Shown here: piece after piece, positions 8,640 to 16,703 of the stretch
Numbering within the stretch: the first letter of the stretch is position 1
Layout: every line of letters starts with the position of its first letter
DNA from: JALOOB01 sp040766655
GTDB taxonomy: Bacteria > Chloroflexota > Anaerolineae > CG2-30-64-16
Assembly: GCA_040766655.1 (NCBI GenBank)
Contig: JAXGQB010000007.1
Coordinates: 1 to 64,000, forward strand
Length of the DNA: 64,000 nucleotides
Reading direction: 5' to 3'
Notes under the pieces: model-generated
The model's input: only the letters and a program-made list of their open reading frames with translations
Told to the model about the DNA's origin: nothing
The model's database searches: none
Made by a program: the position numbers and the translations under genes

Positions 8640-9851
8640 CTACGAGGTGACCTCGTGGCCGAGGAGGTCGCCGGCGATGCGCTCGTCGCGCTGGTTCAGC
8701 TCGGCGAGCGCGCGCATGATGAACCAGGAGACGACGAGCTGGAGGCCGACGATCAGGGCGCCCGCGGCGAGCAGCTGCCAGAACCAGAGCCGGGTCTGGG
8801 GCCAGCCGTCGAGCCCGAGCACCAGGCTGATGACGCCGACGACGATGCCGGCGAACATGCTGAGCAGGCCGAGCCAGCCGAAGTGGCGCTCGAGCGGCTG
8901 GCGGAAGAGCGGCCGGCCGGCGATGCCCTGGCGGATGGGCTGCTTGTAGAAGAGCGCGACCAGGTAGTTGAACGTGGCGCCGAGGGAGAAGATGCTCACC
9001 CCGCCCACGGCCAGCACGATGGCCGCGTACATGCCGAACACGCCGAGGGGGGTGAGCTCGGTCACCCCGCGCAGGCGGGCCGCGGCGAAGATCAGGCCGA
9101 TGACTGCGGCGGCCAGCAGCATGAGGGCGCCGATCATGCCCAGCTGGCGCACCGGGTTGTAGGTCAGTGCGGTCCAGACGATCGACTGGGCGAAGCGCGT
9201 GCCGTCGTGCACCACGCTGAGCTTGGAGCGGCCCGCGCGCTCGCTGTAGGGGATGGGCACCTCGATCATGCGCAGGCCTTCGTGCAGCGCACGGGTGCTC
9301 ATCACGGGCGTCAGGTTGAGGCCGTCGGGCAGCGGGTAGATGCGGTCGAGGACGCTCTTTTTGAAGACGCGCATGCCGCTGGCCGAGTCCGTGATGCGCT
9401 GCGCGCTGACCAGGCTGACCAGGTTGGCGAAGATGAAGTTGCCCACCCGGCGCACCGCGGGCATCTGGCTCTCCGCGCCGGCCATGCGCGAGCCGATCAC
9501 GATGTCCGCGTCCTTCTCGATCGCCGCGCGGCAGAGCGCGGGGAAGTGCTCGGGCGGGTAGGTGCCGTCCGCGTCGAGGAAGCCGATCCATTCCCCGCGC
9601 GCGGCGGCGAAGCCGGTCTTGAGCGCCGCGCCGTAGCCGCCGTTGGCCTTGTGGCAGATGAGGCGCACGCCGGGCGTGGCGCGGACGATGGCGCGCGTGT
9701 CGTCGGCCGAGCCGTCGTCGACCACGATGAACTCGAGGTCGTCGATGCCGGCCGCGGGCAGCGCGTCGCGGATGCTGAGCACTCGCTCCATGACGGCGGC
9801 GATGCCGTCTTCTTCGTTATAGGCGGGTATGACGACGGATAGTGTGGGCAT
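8640..9851 (-). CDS. family 2 glycosyltransferase with C-terminal membrane segments
   Basis: A 403-residue protein. The N-terminal GT-A domain starts LSVVIPAYNEEDGI; FIVVDDGSADDT near residue 45, GFLDADGTYPPEHF (DxD) near residue 93 and GSRMAGAESQMP follow. This is typical of dolichyl-phosphate-mannose-synthase-like GT2 enzymes that transfer a sugar to a polyprenyl phosphate. The C-terminal third holds about four hydrophobic segments, so the enzyme sits at the inner membrane. Its role in the glycan locus is likely; the donor sugar is not known. Upstream lies a heptamer hairpin, then the acyltransferase gene of the same operon. Confidence 0.9.
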   Translation of the reverse strand: MPTLSVVIPAYNEEDGIAAVMERVLSIRDALPAAGIDDLEFIVVDDGSADDTRAIVRATPGVRLICHKANGGYGAALKTGFAAARGEWIGFLDADGTYPPEHFPALCRAAIEKDADIVIGSRMAGAESQMPAVRRVGNFIFANLVSLVSAQRITDSASGMRVFKKSVLDRIYPLPDGLNLTPVMSTRALHEGLRMIEVPIPYSERAGRSKLSVVHDGTRFAQSIVWTALTYNPVRQLGMIGALMLLAAAVIGLIFAAARLRGVTELTPLGVFGMYAAIVLAVGGVSIFSLGATFNYLVALFYKQPIRQGIAGRPLFRQPLERHFGWLGLLSMFAGIVVGVISLVLGLDGWPQTRLWFWQLLAAGALIVGLQLVVSWFIMRALAELNQRDERIAGDLLGHEVTS

Positions 9852-9861
9852 GGCGGACCTT

Positions 9862-9962
9862 ACGATTGAAGATTGAAGATTGAAAATTGAAGATTACGGG
9901 TTGAAGGATTCAAGGCTGGTCTACAGTCCAATCTTCAATCTTCAATCTGTAATCTTCAATCA
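9862..9962. repeat. heptamer inverted-arm element
   Basis: Left ATTGAAG arm (9863-9910) and right CTTCAAT arm (9930-9962), around a core GGCTGGTCTACAGTCC. The right end forms the TGA stop of the acyltransferase gene. Confidence 0.88.
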
Positions 9963-10691
9963 AAAGTGAACGGTCGCGCGCGGGGGCGATGTGCCGTCGA
10001 CGGTGCGCAGGACGCGGGCCGGAATGCCGCCCACGACGGTGTGGGGCGGGACGTCGGCGGTGACGACCGCGCCGGCCGCGATCACGGCGCCGCGGCCGAC
10101 GGTGACCCCGTCGGTGATGATCGCGCCGCCGCCGATCCAGACGTCGTCCCCGATGGTGATGCCGCGGGCCGTGATGCCCTGCTCGATCATGGGGCGGGCC
10201 GGGTCATCGAAGACGTGATCCACCGCCACGATCTGGACCAGGGGCGACGTGTAGACGCGGTCGCCAATGGTGATGCCGCCCTGGCCGCGCAGGACGTTCA
10301 TCTCGCCGATGAGGCTGTCGCGGCCGATGCGGATGAACGCGTGCGGCAGGTCGCGGAAGTTGTAGACGTGCAGCACCGAGCCGTGCATGACCAGGCTGCG
10401 GTCGCCGATCGTGATGCCCTGCGGGCAGGCGTGCAGGTAGACGCCCTGGTCGAGGTAGGACCGGTTGCCCAGGCGGACGTTGCCGGCGAAGCGGAGGCGC
10501 ACCCCGCTCTCGATCGCCCCCGCGCCGTCCATGTGCAGAATCAGGCGGTAGAGGAGCGTGCGAACGCCGATGCCGAGCGCGCCGGGAATCCAGCCGCCGA
10601 GCGCGGTGACCGTCTGCTCCAGCACGTAGCGGAGCGGGCTGGCGGCCTGGCGCGCGATGTAGGTGGCGACCCCGCCCTGCGCGCGGCTCAT
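9960..10691 (-). CDS. left-handed beta-helix acyltransferase
   Basis: A 243-residue hexapeptide-repeat protein. Repeats such as ITIGDRSLV, ITIGDRVYTSPLV, ITIGDDVWIGGGAIITDGVTVGRGAVIAAGAVV and the closing VVGGIPARVL are diagnostic of the NodL/WcaF/maltose O-acetyltransferase group. The catalytic His is probably in AVDHVFDD. It likely acetylates a sugar in this glycan locus and is the first gene of the leftward operon. The stop TGA comes from the adjoining heptamer element. Confidence 0.9.
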   Translation of the reverse strand: MSRAQGGVATYIARQAASPLRYVLEQTVTALGGWIPGALGIGVRTLLYRLILHMDGAGAIESGVRLRFAGNVRLGNRSYLDQGVYLHACPQGITIGDRSLVMHGSVLHVYNFRDLPHAFIRIGRDSLIGEMNVLRGQGGITIGDRVYTSPLVQIVAVDHVFDDPARPMIEQGITARGITIGDDVWIGGGAIITDGVTVGRGAVIAAGAVVTADVPPHTVVGGIPARVLRTVDGTSPPRATVHF

Positions 10692-10887
10692 GGTGCGCGG
10701 CCCCCGTGCGGCTCTCGTGGCTGTTGGGCAGGCTCCGCGGTCCCCACCGTGAGGTTACACGGAGAGATGGAAGTGGCCACGATGGTGTGCGCCGGAGCGG
10801 CTGCTGCAACGGACGCAATGATGGGTACGACCACGGAGCTCACGCAACGGTCCGTGGAAGATTGGGCAGGGGTGTCAATGAACTGCT

Positions 10888-10917
10888 AGTATAGACCGGT
10901 TTTCGTGATGATGCCAA
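10888..10917 (-). promoter_or_regulatory. sigma70-type promoter of the leftward glycan operon
   Basis: TTGGCA, 18-bp spacer, TATACT on the minus strand. It predicts a leader of about 190 bases before the acyltransferase start. The 300-base gap to the next gene otherwise holds only one palindrome. Confidence 0.6.
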
Positions 10918-10930
10918 TTACGGTAAGGGG

Positions 10931-10947
10931 GCCGAACTGCGTTCGGC
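10931..10947. repeat. 17-bp palindrome with TGC loop
   Basis: GCCGAAC, TGC, GTTCGGC, followed by TTGG. A near copy with one mismatch and the same flank lies at 17708-17724. Confidence 0.8.
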
Positions 10948-10992
10948 TTGGGTTTATGGTGACAGTGGGGGGTGTGTGATAGAATTCGCAGC

Positions 10993-12024
10993 ATGACAAC
11001 GGAGTCGCCCGCACCCGCTCCCGACGCGGCCGTCCTGGTGGCGGTCATCGCTGATCCCCGGGACTTCGCCCGCGCGCGCGACGAAGGGTGGTACCGCATC
11101 CCCCTGGCGCGCGCACCGCGGCAGATCGCAGCCGAGTACGTGGCGTTCTACCTGACCGGGGCGTTCGAGCCCGGGGAGCGATGGGCCGTGCGGTGGATCG
11201 CGGCGGTGCGCGGGTATCACCTGACCACCCGCAGGGAGCTGATCCCGGAGGAACCGGGCCACGTGCGCGCGGGGGATCGTTACTACCGCGTCGACCTGGG
11301 CCCGCTCGAACGGCTGCCGCACCCCATCCCGAGCCGCCGGCTGCGCCGGATCACGTTCATCCACACGACGTGGGACCGGCTGATGGCCGCGGAGGAGATC
11401 AACGACCTGTGGGTGCGCTCGCCGGCGAAGGAGCGCCTGTGGCGCGCGCTGCAGGCGGTTGGGCTCGAAGGCCTGCTGGAGCAGGATTATCCCCTGGTAG
11501 ACGAGCGCGGAGGGGCCGCCGACTGGAAGTCGGCGGCTGATAGGGAGCCGGTGGATGAACGCGAGGCGGCGGAAGATCGTGAGGTGGCCGCCGACTCGAA
11601 GTCGGCGGCTGATAGGGAGCCGGTGGATGATCGGGAGCCGGTGGATGAACGCGAGGCGGCGGATGATCGTGAGGTGGCCGCCGACTCGAAGTCGGCGGCT
11701 GATAGGGAGCCGGCGGATGAACGCGAGGCGGCGGCTGAGACGGAGCCGGCGATCGATTTCGCGGTGTTCGGGGAAGCGGTCCGGGCGGCGATCATGGTGG
11801 ACGGCGACCGCGATGGCCTGGCCGCGGGCGGCCGGGTGCGGGAGCGGGCGGCGATGGACTACATTCTGGCGCGCGGCGGCTGGACCCCCATCCATGTGGA
11901 TGCGGATGATCCCGATCCAGCGGCCGGCCTTGAGCCGGCGATAGACGCGTGCCTACACACCCTGCGCGAGCTGGGCCTGGTCGGGCGCCACGCGCAACAG
12001 CAGAGGAGCCAGCATGACGTTTGA
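10993..12024 (+). CDS. conserved hypothetical protein with charged repeat region
   Basis: A 343-residue protein of no function known to me. The N-terminal ~170 residues form a globular domain (VLVAVIADPRDFARARDEGW, WIAAVRGYHLTTRRELIP, RRLRRITFIHTTWDRL). A low-complexity charged stretch of about 80 residues follows, made of repeated AADREPVDEREA and REVAADSKSAAD units. A C-terminal helical part ends the protein. The repeats contain three copies of a 23-bp palindrome. I chose the ATG at 10993; upstream in-frame codons begin at a GTG without a ribosome site. The end overlaps the start of the aminotransferase gene by 11 bases, so they are coupled. Confidence 0.75.
   Translation: MTTESPAPAPDAAVLVAVIADPRDFARARDEGWYRIPLARAPRQIAAEYVAFYLTGAFEPGERWAVRWIAAVRGYHLTTRRELIPEEPGHVRAGDRYYRVDLGPLERLPHPIPSRRLRRITFIHTTWDRLMAAEEINDLWVRSPAKERLWRALQAVGLEGLLEQDYPLVDERGGAADWKSAADREPVDEREAAEDREVAADSKSAADREPVDDREPVDEREAADDREVAADSKSAADREPADEREAAAETEPAIDFAVFGEAVRAAIMVDGDRDGLAAGGRVRERAAMDYILARGGWTPIHVDADDPDPAAGLEPAIDACLHTLRELGLVGRHAQQQRSQHDV
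11515..11745 (+). repeat. coding repeats carrying three 23-bp palindromes
   Basis: Direct repeats of roughly 90 bases inside the hypothetical gene. Palindromes GCCGCCGACT / AGTCGGCGGC with 3-nt loops lie at 11515-11537 (loop GGA), 11587-11609 and 11677-11699 (loop CGA). They are separated by GATAGGGAGCCGGTGGATGA-type units. Confidence 0.9.
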
Positions 12025-13192
12025 CTTCGACACCCTCATCGACCGCCGCAACACGGACAGCCTCAAGTGGCGCGCGTACGGCGACGCGCTGCCCCTGTGG
12101 GTCGCGGACATGGACTTTCTCGCGCCCGAGCCGGTGATCCGGGCGCTCCGGGCGCGCGTGGATCACGGGATCTTCGGCTATGCCCAGGAGCCGCCGGAGC
12201 TGCGCGACGTGTTGTGCGGCTGGCTGCAGCGCCGGTTCGGCTGGACGGTGGCACCGGACGCGCTGGTGTTCGTGCCCGGCGTGGTCTCGGCCTTCAACGT
12301 CGCGTGCCGCGCGTTCTGCGCGGCGGGGGACGGCGTGCTGATGCAGGCGCCCGTGTACCCGCCCATGCGCTCGGCTCCGGCCAACTTCGGGCTCACGCGC
12401 GACGAGATGGAGCTGACCGCGGACGAGACGGGACGCTATCACGTGGACTTCGAGCGCATGCGCGAGACGATCACGGAGCGCACCCGCCTCTTCACCCTGT
12501 GCAGCCCGCACAACCCGACGGGACGGGTGTTCGACGTGGGTGAGCTCACCGCGATGGCGGAGACGTGCCTCCAGCGGGACGTGATGATCTGTTCGGACGA
12601 GATCCACTGCGACCTGGTGTTCCGGCCGCACCGCCACACGCCCATCGCGAGCCTCGATCCGGAGATCGCCCGGCGCACGGTGACGATCATGGCGCCGAGC
12701 AAGACGTTCAACATCCCGGGCCTGGGCTTTTCGTTCGCGGTCATCGAGGACGAGGGGGTGCGCCGTGCGTTCGTGGCCGCGGGCCGGGACATCGTGCCGC
12801 ACACCGGGCCGATGGCGTATGCCGGCGCGCTCGCCGCGTATTCGGAGGGGGAGGCGTGGCTGGAGGCGTGCATCGACTACCTGCAGGCCAACCGCGACTT
12901 CCTCGTGGACTTCGTTGCGGCGCACATGCCGGGCGTGCGCGTGGCCGTGCCCGAGGCCACGTATCTCGCGTGGCTCGATTTCCGCGGCGCGGGACTGGGC
13001 GCGGATCCGCATGCCTTCTTCCTGGCGCATGCGGGGGTGGCGTTGAACCAGGCTGCGCCGTTCGGGCCGGGGAGCGAGGGGTTCACGCGGCTGAATTTTG
13101 GGTGCCCGCGCGCCAGGCTGGTGGAGGCGCTGGAGCGCATGGCGGACGCGATGCGGCGGCGCGGCCCCTTCGACGGCGCTCAGGGTGCTTAA
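12014..13192 (+). CDS. MalY/PatB family pyridoxal-phosphate aminotransferase (C-S lyase)
   Basis: A 392-residue fold-type I PLP enzyme. WVADMDFLAPEPVI near residue 29 is the MalY/PatB signature. CSPHNPTGRV, SDEIHCDLVF and APSKTFNIPGLGFSF (PLP lysine) follow in the expected order. Members cleave cystathionine or other C-S bonds to release pyruvate, ammonia and a thiol. AGGAG lies five bases before the ATG. The last residues (GPFDGAQGA) are encoded by a CTTCGACGGCGCTCAGG dispersed repeat, so the native C-terminus was replaced or extended by repeat DNA. Confidence 0.92.
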   Translation: MTFDFDTLIDRRNTDSLKWRAYGDALPLWVADMDFLAPEPVIRALRARVDHGIFGYAQEPPELRDVLCGWLQRRFGWTVAPDALVFVPGVVSAFNVACRAFCAAGDGVLMQAPVYPPMRSAPANFGLTRDEMELTADETGRYHVDFERMRETITERTRLFTLCSPHNPTGRVFDVGELTAMAETCLQRDVMICSDEIHCDLVFRPHRHTPIASLDPEIARRTVTIMAPSKTFNIPGLGFSFAVIEDEGVRRAFVAAGRDIVPHTGPMAYAGALAAYSEGEAWLEACIDYLQANRDFLVDFVAAHMPGVRVAVPEATYLAWLDFRGAGLGADPHAFFLAHAGVALNQAAPFGPGSEGFTRLNFGCPRARLVEALERMADAMRRRGPFDGAQGA

Positions 13193-13325
13193 CTTAGGTG
13201 CGGCCCTTCGACGGCGCTCAGGGTGCTTAACCTGATTGGGCCCCTTCGACTGCGCTCCCTTCGGTCGCTCCGCTCAGGGTGCTTAACTTAGGTGCGGCCC
13301 TTCGACTGCGCTCAGGGTGCTTAGT
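13165..13325. repeat. four copies of the CTTCGACTGCGCTCAGG dispersed repeat
   Basis: Units CCCTTCGACKGCGCTCAGGG followed by TGCTTAA, spaced by TTAGGTGCGG. One copy carries an insertion (CCCTTCGGTCGCTCC). Further copies lie near 41297-41341 and 44701-44759. The first unit encodes the C-terminus of the aminotransferase. Confidence 0.85.
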
Positions 13326-13365
13326 CTCGGCCGGAGCTGGAACTGCTGGGCTTAATGGGGTTGTT

Positions 13366-13394
13366 TTGACACGGTTCGCGGGTCGTGCTATACT
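13366..13394 (+). promoter_or_regulatory. sigma70-type promoter for the tRNA cluster
   Basis: TTGACA, 17-bp spacer, TATACT, ending about 31 bases before the first tRNA-Ser. It is one of the best promoter matches in the window. Confidence 0.85.
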
Positions 13395-13424
13395 CCCGCA
13401 TGCAGTGGGATGAGGGCGCGCCAC

Positions 13425-13512
<88 letters not shown>

Positions 13513-13543
13513 GTTGCCCGGCCTGCTGTCCTGGCCCAAATCG

Positions 13544-13636
<93 letters not shown>

Positions 13637-13667
13637 CTGGCCCAAGACGGGCTTTACAATTCATCGT

Positions 13668-13740
13668 GTCCCAGTAGCTCAGTGGATAGAGCGCTACCCT
13701 GCGGAGGTAGAGGCCGAGCGTTCAAGTCGCTCCTGGGATA
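13668..13740 (+). tRNA. tRNA-Arg (anticodon GCG)
   Basis: Acceptor GTCCCAG / CTGGGAT, D-stem GCTC / GAGC, anticodon stem CTACC / GGTAG with loop CTGCGGA, and T-stem GAGCG / CGCTC. The anticodon reads GCG; most bacteria use ACG (inosine) to read CGU/CGC. A in the D-loop fits the arginine identity element A20. CCA is not encoded. Confidence 0.9.
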
Positions 13741-13755
13741 CCTGATACCTGTGGT

Positions 13756-13782
13756 GTAGGGGCGAGGTTACCTCGCCCCTAC
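13756..13782. repeat. 27-bp perfect palindrome with TTA loop
   Basis: GTAGGGGCGAGG, TTA, then the exact complement, just after the tRNA-Arg gene. It may serve as a terminator for the tRNA operon. It belongs to the same family as 8541-8569. Confidence 0.85.
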
Positions 13783-13799
13783 GGCGTTAATGGGGTGGG
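13774..13799 (+). repeat. 26-bp direct repeat, left of the IS
   Basis: CGCCCCTACGGCGTTAATGG followed by GGTGGG. An identical copy lies at 15337-15362, on the other side of the insertion sequence. The left copy overlaps the palindrome at 13756-13782, while the right copy lacks that palindrome's left half. Confidence 0.9.
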
Positions 13800-13840
13800 A
13801 TTGGGATGGGGCGCACACGATGACGGGGGCGCACACGCAG

Positions 13841-15327
13841 GTCATCGCTCATAAGTTAACAACTTCGTCCGTCTGTCAAGGGCGGATCCAAGGCTAGACT
13901 CACTTGGGTGAGGAGGCTGGGGCCGTTGGGCGGCTTTGTACGCTTCACGATGCCCAGGAGTTTAGCCTCTTCCGCCAGGAACTGGGCCGCCCGGCCGGTG
14001 TAGCCGCGGTTGCAGGCGCTGACATAGAAGTACAGGCTGCGCGAGACCATCTCGACCGAAATACGGTCGAGCGGTAACTGCAGCGCCTCGGCCACATCAT
14101 CACAGAGGTCGATCAGGATGGCATAGTACAACCAGGTGGCCCAGACCTGCAGTTGCACACCGTTGAGACTGCCGACCCACAGGTACGCCAGATCCAGCAA
14201 GCGCTTGACCAGGGCGAAGGCGATTTCGATCTGCCAGCGGCGCTCGTACAAGGCCACCACCTCCAACACCGAGAGGCGTTGAGGGTCCAGCACGTTGGTT
14301 AAGTATTGCCGCCAGGCGCCATTGACGTACACCTCGATCAGGCGCACCGGGTACACCGAGGGATTGCTGCGGTATTTGCCGAGATGCACCACGCGATCCC
14401 GGACCTGGGGCCGCTCGACGAGGACCGCCTGCACGGTGTAGCTGGTCTTCTCGCGCAGGCGTGTGACGAACCAACTGCCCTGCCGGCTCAGGTCATCAAA
14501 GAAGGTGAAGGCGAAGTAGCCCAGATCAAAGACGAGCAGGCTGTCCTGGGGCAACCAGGCCAACAGTTGGGGCAGAAAACTCTTGTCATTCGCCTTGGGA
14601 TGCTCGGCATACCACACCTTGACGGGCAGGTGGCTGACCAGGTCACAGACGGCCCCCAGATGCCCGGCCAACGGCGCTTCTGGGGTTTCCTGTAACGCTT
14701 CCAGTTTGCGAAACAGTGCTTCCAAGGTGGTCCCGTCGAGCGCATAACAGCCAGCGAAGCGTGCGGCTACCCGCGCCAACAGCGCGGGCACCGGCCGCGT
14801 GCGGCCCTGCTGACGAGCCGGCAGTTGGGCCAGCACGGCGTACAGCACGCGCTCGAACAACTCGGCCGGGAAGGTCAGGAAGCGCTGACTCAGGGCTGGC
14901 TGGCTCACCTGCGTCGGCTGCGTCCACAGGATGCGCTCGGCCGTCAGCAGGCGCTGCAGCGCACTGACACCCGGGATGTGCCGCCACAGCATGGCCAACA
15001 CCAGCGCCACCATGACGGGTAAGTTCAGCACCCGGTTGCGCAGTCCGAGCTGGTGGTAATACGCCAACTCGGCGAACACGGCCGGCTTGACCAACTCGGT
15101 AAGCCGCTGTTCGATCTCACTATCGCTTGGCGCCGGCACGCCGCGCCGCCGGACATGGTCCGGATTGCCTGTCGCGGCCGCATAGCAGCCGCTCTCAAGA
15201 CGAGGATTGCGTTTGTTGCCCATACGCCATATCCTAGCGGCCCGACGGCGCCGACGCAAACTACCTGTCTCTCGGCGACAGGCCGGACTTGACACACTGA
15301 TGAAGTTGTTAACTTATGAGCAATGAC
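13841..15327. mobile_element. IS4-type insertion sequence
   Basis: A 1,487-bp element with inverted ends of about 40 bp. The left end begins GTCATCGCTCATAAGTTAAC and the right end, complemented, GTCATTGCTCATAAGTTAAC. They continue with few mismatches through ACTTC and TGTCAAG. It holds one transposase gene whose TAA stop lies in the left end. No clean short target duplication is visible next to the ends; instead a 26-bp direct repeat flanks the element at some distance (13774 and 15337). Confidence 0.9.
13856..15223 (-). CDS. IS4 family transposase
   Basis: A DDE transposase of 455 residues from the ATG at 15223 (MGNKRNPR). The frame is open up to a GTG at 15295 inside the inverted end, which is a less likely start. 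Catalytic residues are visible: Asp in CYALDGTTLEALF, Asp in LLVFDLGYFAF, and the IS4 signature Y-x2-R-x3-E-x6-K in YERRWQIEIAFALVK. The frame is intact, so the element may still be active. It interrupts the stretch between the tRNA-Ser genes and serS. Confidence 0.93.
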   Translation of the reverse strand: MGNKRNPRLESGCYAAATGNPDHVRRRGVPAPSDSEIEQRLTELVKPAVFAELAYYHQLGLRNRVLNLPVMVALVLAMLWRHIPGVSALQRLLTAERILWTQPTQVSQPALSQRFLTFPAELFERVLYAVLAQLPARQQGRTRPVPALLARVAARFAGCYALDGTTLEALFRKLEALQETPEAPLAGHLGAVCDLVSHLPVKVWYAEHPKANDKSFLPQLLAWLPQDSLLVFDLGYFAFTFFDDLSRQGSWFVTRLREKTSYTVQAVLVERPQVRDRVVHLGKYRSNPSVYPVRLIEVYVNGAWRQYLTNVLDPQRLSVLEVVALYERRWQIEIAFALVKRLLDLAYLWVGSLNGVQLQVWATWLYYAILIDLCDDVAEALQLPLDRISVEMVSRSLYFYVSACNRGYTGRAAQFLAEEAKLLGIVKRTKPPNGPSLLTQVSLALDPPLTDGRSC

Positions 15328-15366
15328 ACACAGGTGCGCCCCTACGGCGTTAATGGGGTGGGTTGG

Positions 15367-16647
15367 TCAGGCGATGAGGGACAGGCCGCCCATGTAGGGG
15401 CGGAGGACGTCGGGCACGGTGATCGTGCCGTCGGCGTTCTGGTAGGTCTCCAGGACCGCGATCATGACGCGGGGGAGGGCGAGGCCGGATCCGTTCAGGG
15501 TGTGGACGTACTCCGGCTTCGCGCCGGGCTCGCGGCGGAAGCGGATGTTGGCGCGCCGCGCCTGGAAGTCCATGAACGCGCCGCAGGAGCTGACTTCGAG
15601 CCACTCGCCGCAGCCGGGCGCCCACATCTCCACGTCGTACTTGGCGGCGGACACGAAGCTGAGGTCGCCGGTGCACATCTGCACGATCCGGTGCGGGATG
15701 CCGAGGCCGCGGCACACGTCCTCCGCGTTGTCGACCAGCGACAGGAGCTCGTCGATCGAGTCCTCGGGCCGCACGAACTTGACCATCTCCACCTTGTCGA
15801 ACTGGTGTCCCCGCTTGATGCCGCGCACGTCGCGGCCGGAGCTCATCTTCTCCCGACGGAAGCAGGCGGTGTAGGCCACGTGCCTGATCGGCAACAGCGC
15901 GCCGTCCAGGATCTCCTCGCGATAGAGGTTGGTGACCGGCACCTCGGCGGTGGGGATCCACCAGAAGTCCTCTTCTGCGTCGCGGTACAGGTTGTCGCCG
16001 AACTTCGGCAGGTTGCCGGTCCCGACCAGCACCTCGGACTTGACCATGTACGGGGGATAGATCTCGGTGTAGCCGTGCTGCGTCGTGTGCAGGTCGAGCA
16101 TCCAGGCGATCAGGGCGCGCTGGAGCCGGGCGCCCGCGCCCTTGAGGACGTAGAAGCGCGTCCCGCTGAGCTTCACGCCCCGGTCGAAGTCGATGATGTC
16201 CAGCGCGGCGCCCAGGTCCCAATGGGGCTTGGGCTCGAAGTCGAACCGGCGGGGCTCGCCCTCCGTGCGCACGACCACGTTTTCGGTCTCGTCGCGGCCG
16301 ACGGGCACGCTCGGGTGCGGCAGGTTGGGGATGCGCAGCATGGCGTCGCCGAACGCCTGCTCCACCTGCGCCAGCTCCTCGTCCAGCCGCCTGATCTCCT
16401 CGCCGATCTCGCTCATGCGCGCCTGGAGGGCCTGGCCGCCGGCCTTGTTGCCCTCGCGCATCAGCTGGCCGATCTGTTTGGAGCCGGCGTTGCGCTCCGC
16501 GCGGAGCGCCTCCACCTGGCCCAGGATCTGCCTTCGTCGCTCGTCGAGGTCCAGCGCCTGGGCCACCGGCGCGTCGGTCGCGCCCAGCGCCTCCATGGCG
16601 GCGAGGACCGCGTCCCGATTTTCACGCATGACTTTGATGTCCAGCAT
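15367..16647 (-). CDS. serS: seryl-tRNA synthetase
   Basis: A 426-residue class II synthetase. The N-terminal coiled-coil tRNA-binding arm (about residues 25-100, RRRQILGQVEALRAERN) is followed by the catalytic core. TAEVPVTNLY, FRREKMSSGRDVRGIKRGHQFDKVEMV (motif 2) and LNGSGLALPRVMIAVLETYQ (motif 3) match SerRS closely. It charges tRNA-Ser with serine in the cytoplasm. I chose the ATG at 16647 (MLDIKVMRENRD), the normal N-terminus; the open frame extends 20 codons further without a ribosome site. Two tRNA-Ser genes lie 1.7-3.2 kb away beyond an IS. Confidence 0.97.
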   Translation of the reverse strand: MLDIKVMRENRDAVLAAMEALGATDAPVAQALDLDERRRQILGQVEALRAERNAGSKQIGQLMREGNKAGGQALQARMSEIGEEIRRLDEELAQVEQAFGDAMLRIPNLPHPSVPVGRDETENVVVRTEGEPRRFDFEPKPHWDLGAALDIIDFDRGVKLSGTRFYVLKGAGARLQRALIAWMLDLHTTQHGYTEIYPPYMVKSEVLVGTGNLPKFGDNLYRDAEEDFWWIPTAEVPVTNLYREEILDGALLPIRHVAYTACFRREKMSSGRDVRGIKRGHQFDKVEMVKFVRPEDSIDELLSLVDNAEDVCRGLGIPHRIVQMCTGDLSFVSAAKYDVEMWAPGCGEWLEVSSCGAFMDFQARRANIRFRREPGAKPEYVHTLNGSGLALPRVMIAVLETYQNADGTITVPDVLRPYMGGLSLIA

Positions 16648-16672
16648 GGCTGCTCTTCCTTCCTGTCGTGCG

Positions 16673-16701
16673 AGTATAACGGCGCGGCCCGCGGGTGTCA
16701 A
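16673..16701 (-). promoter_or_regulatory. serS promoter
   Basis: TTGACA, 17-bp spacer, TATACT on the minus strand, just past the stop of uvsE and about 26 bases upstream of the serS ATG. Confidence 0.85.
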
Positions 16702-16703
16702 AG

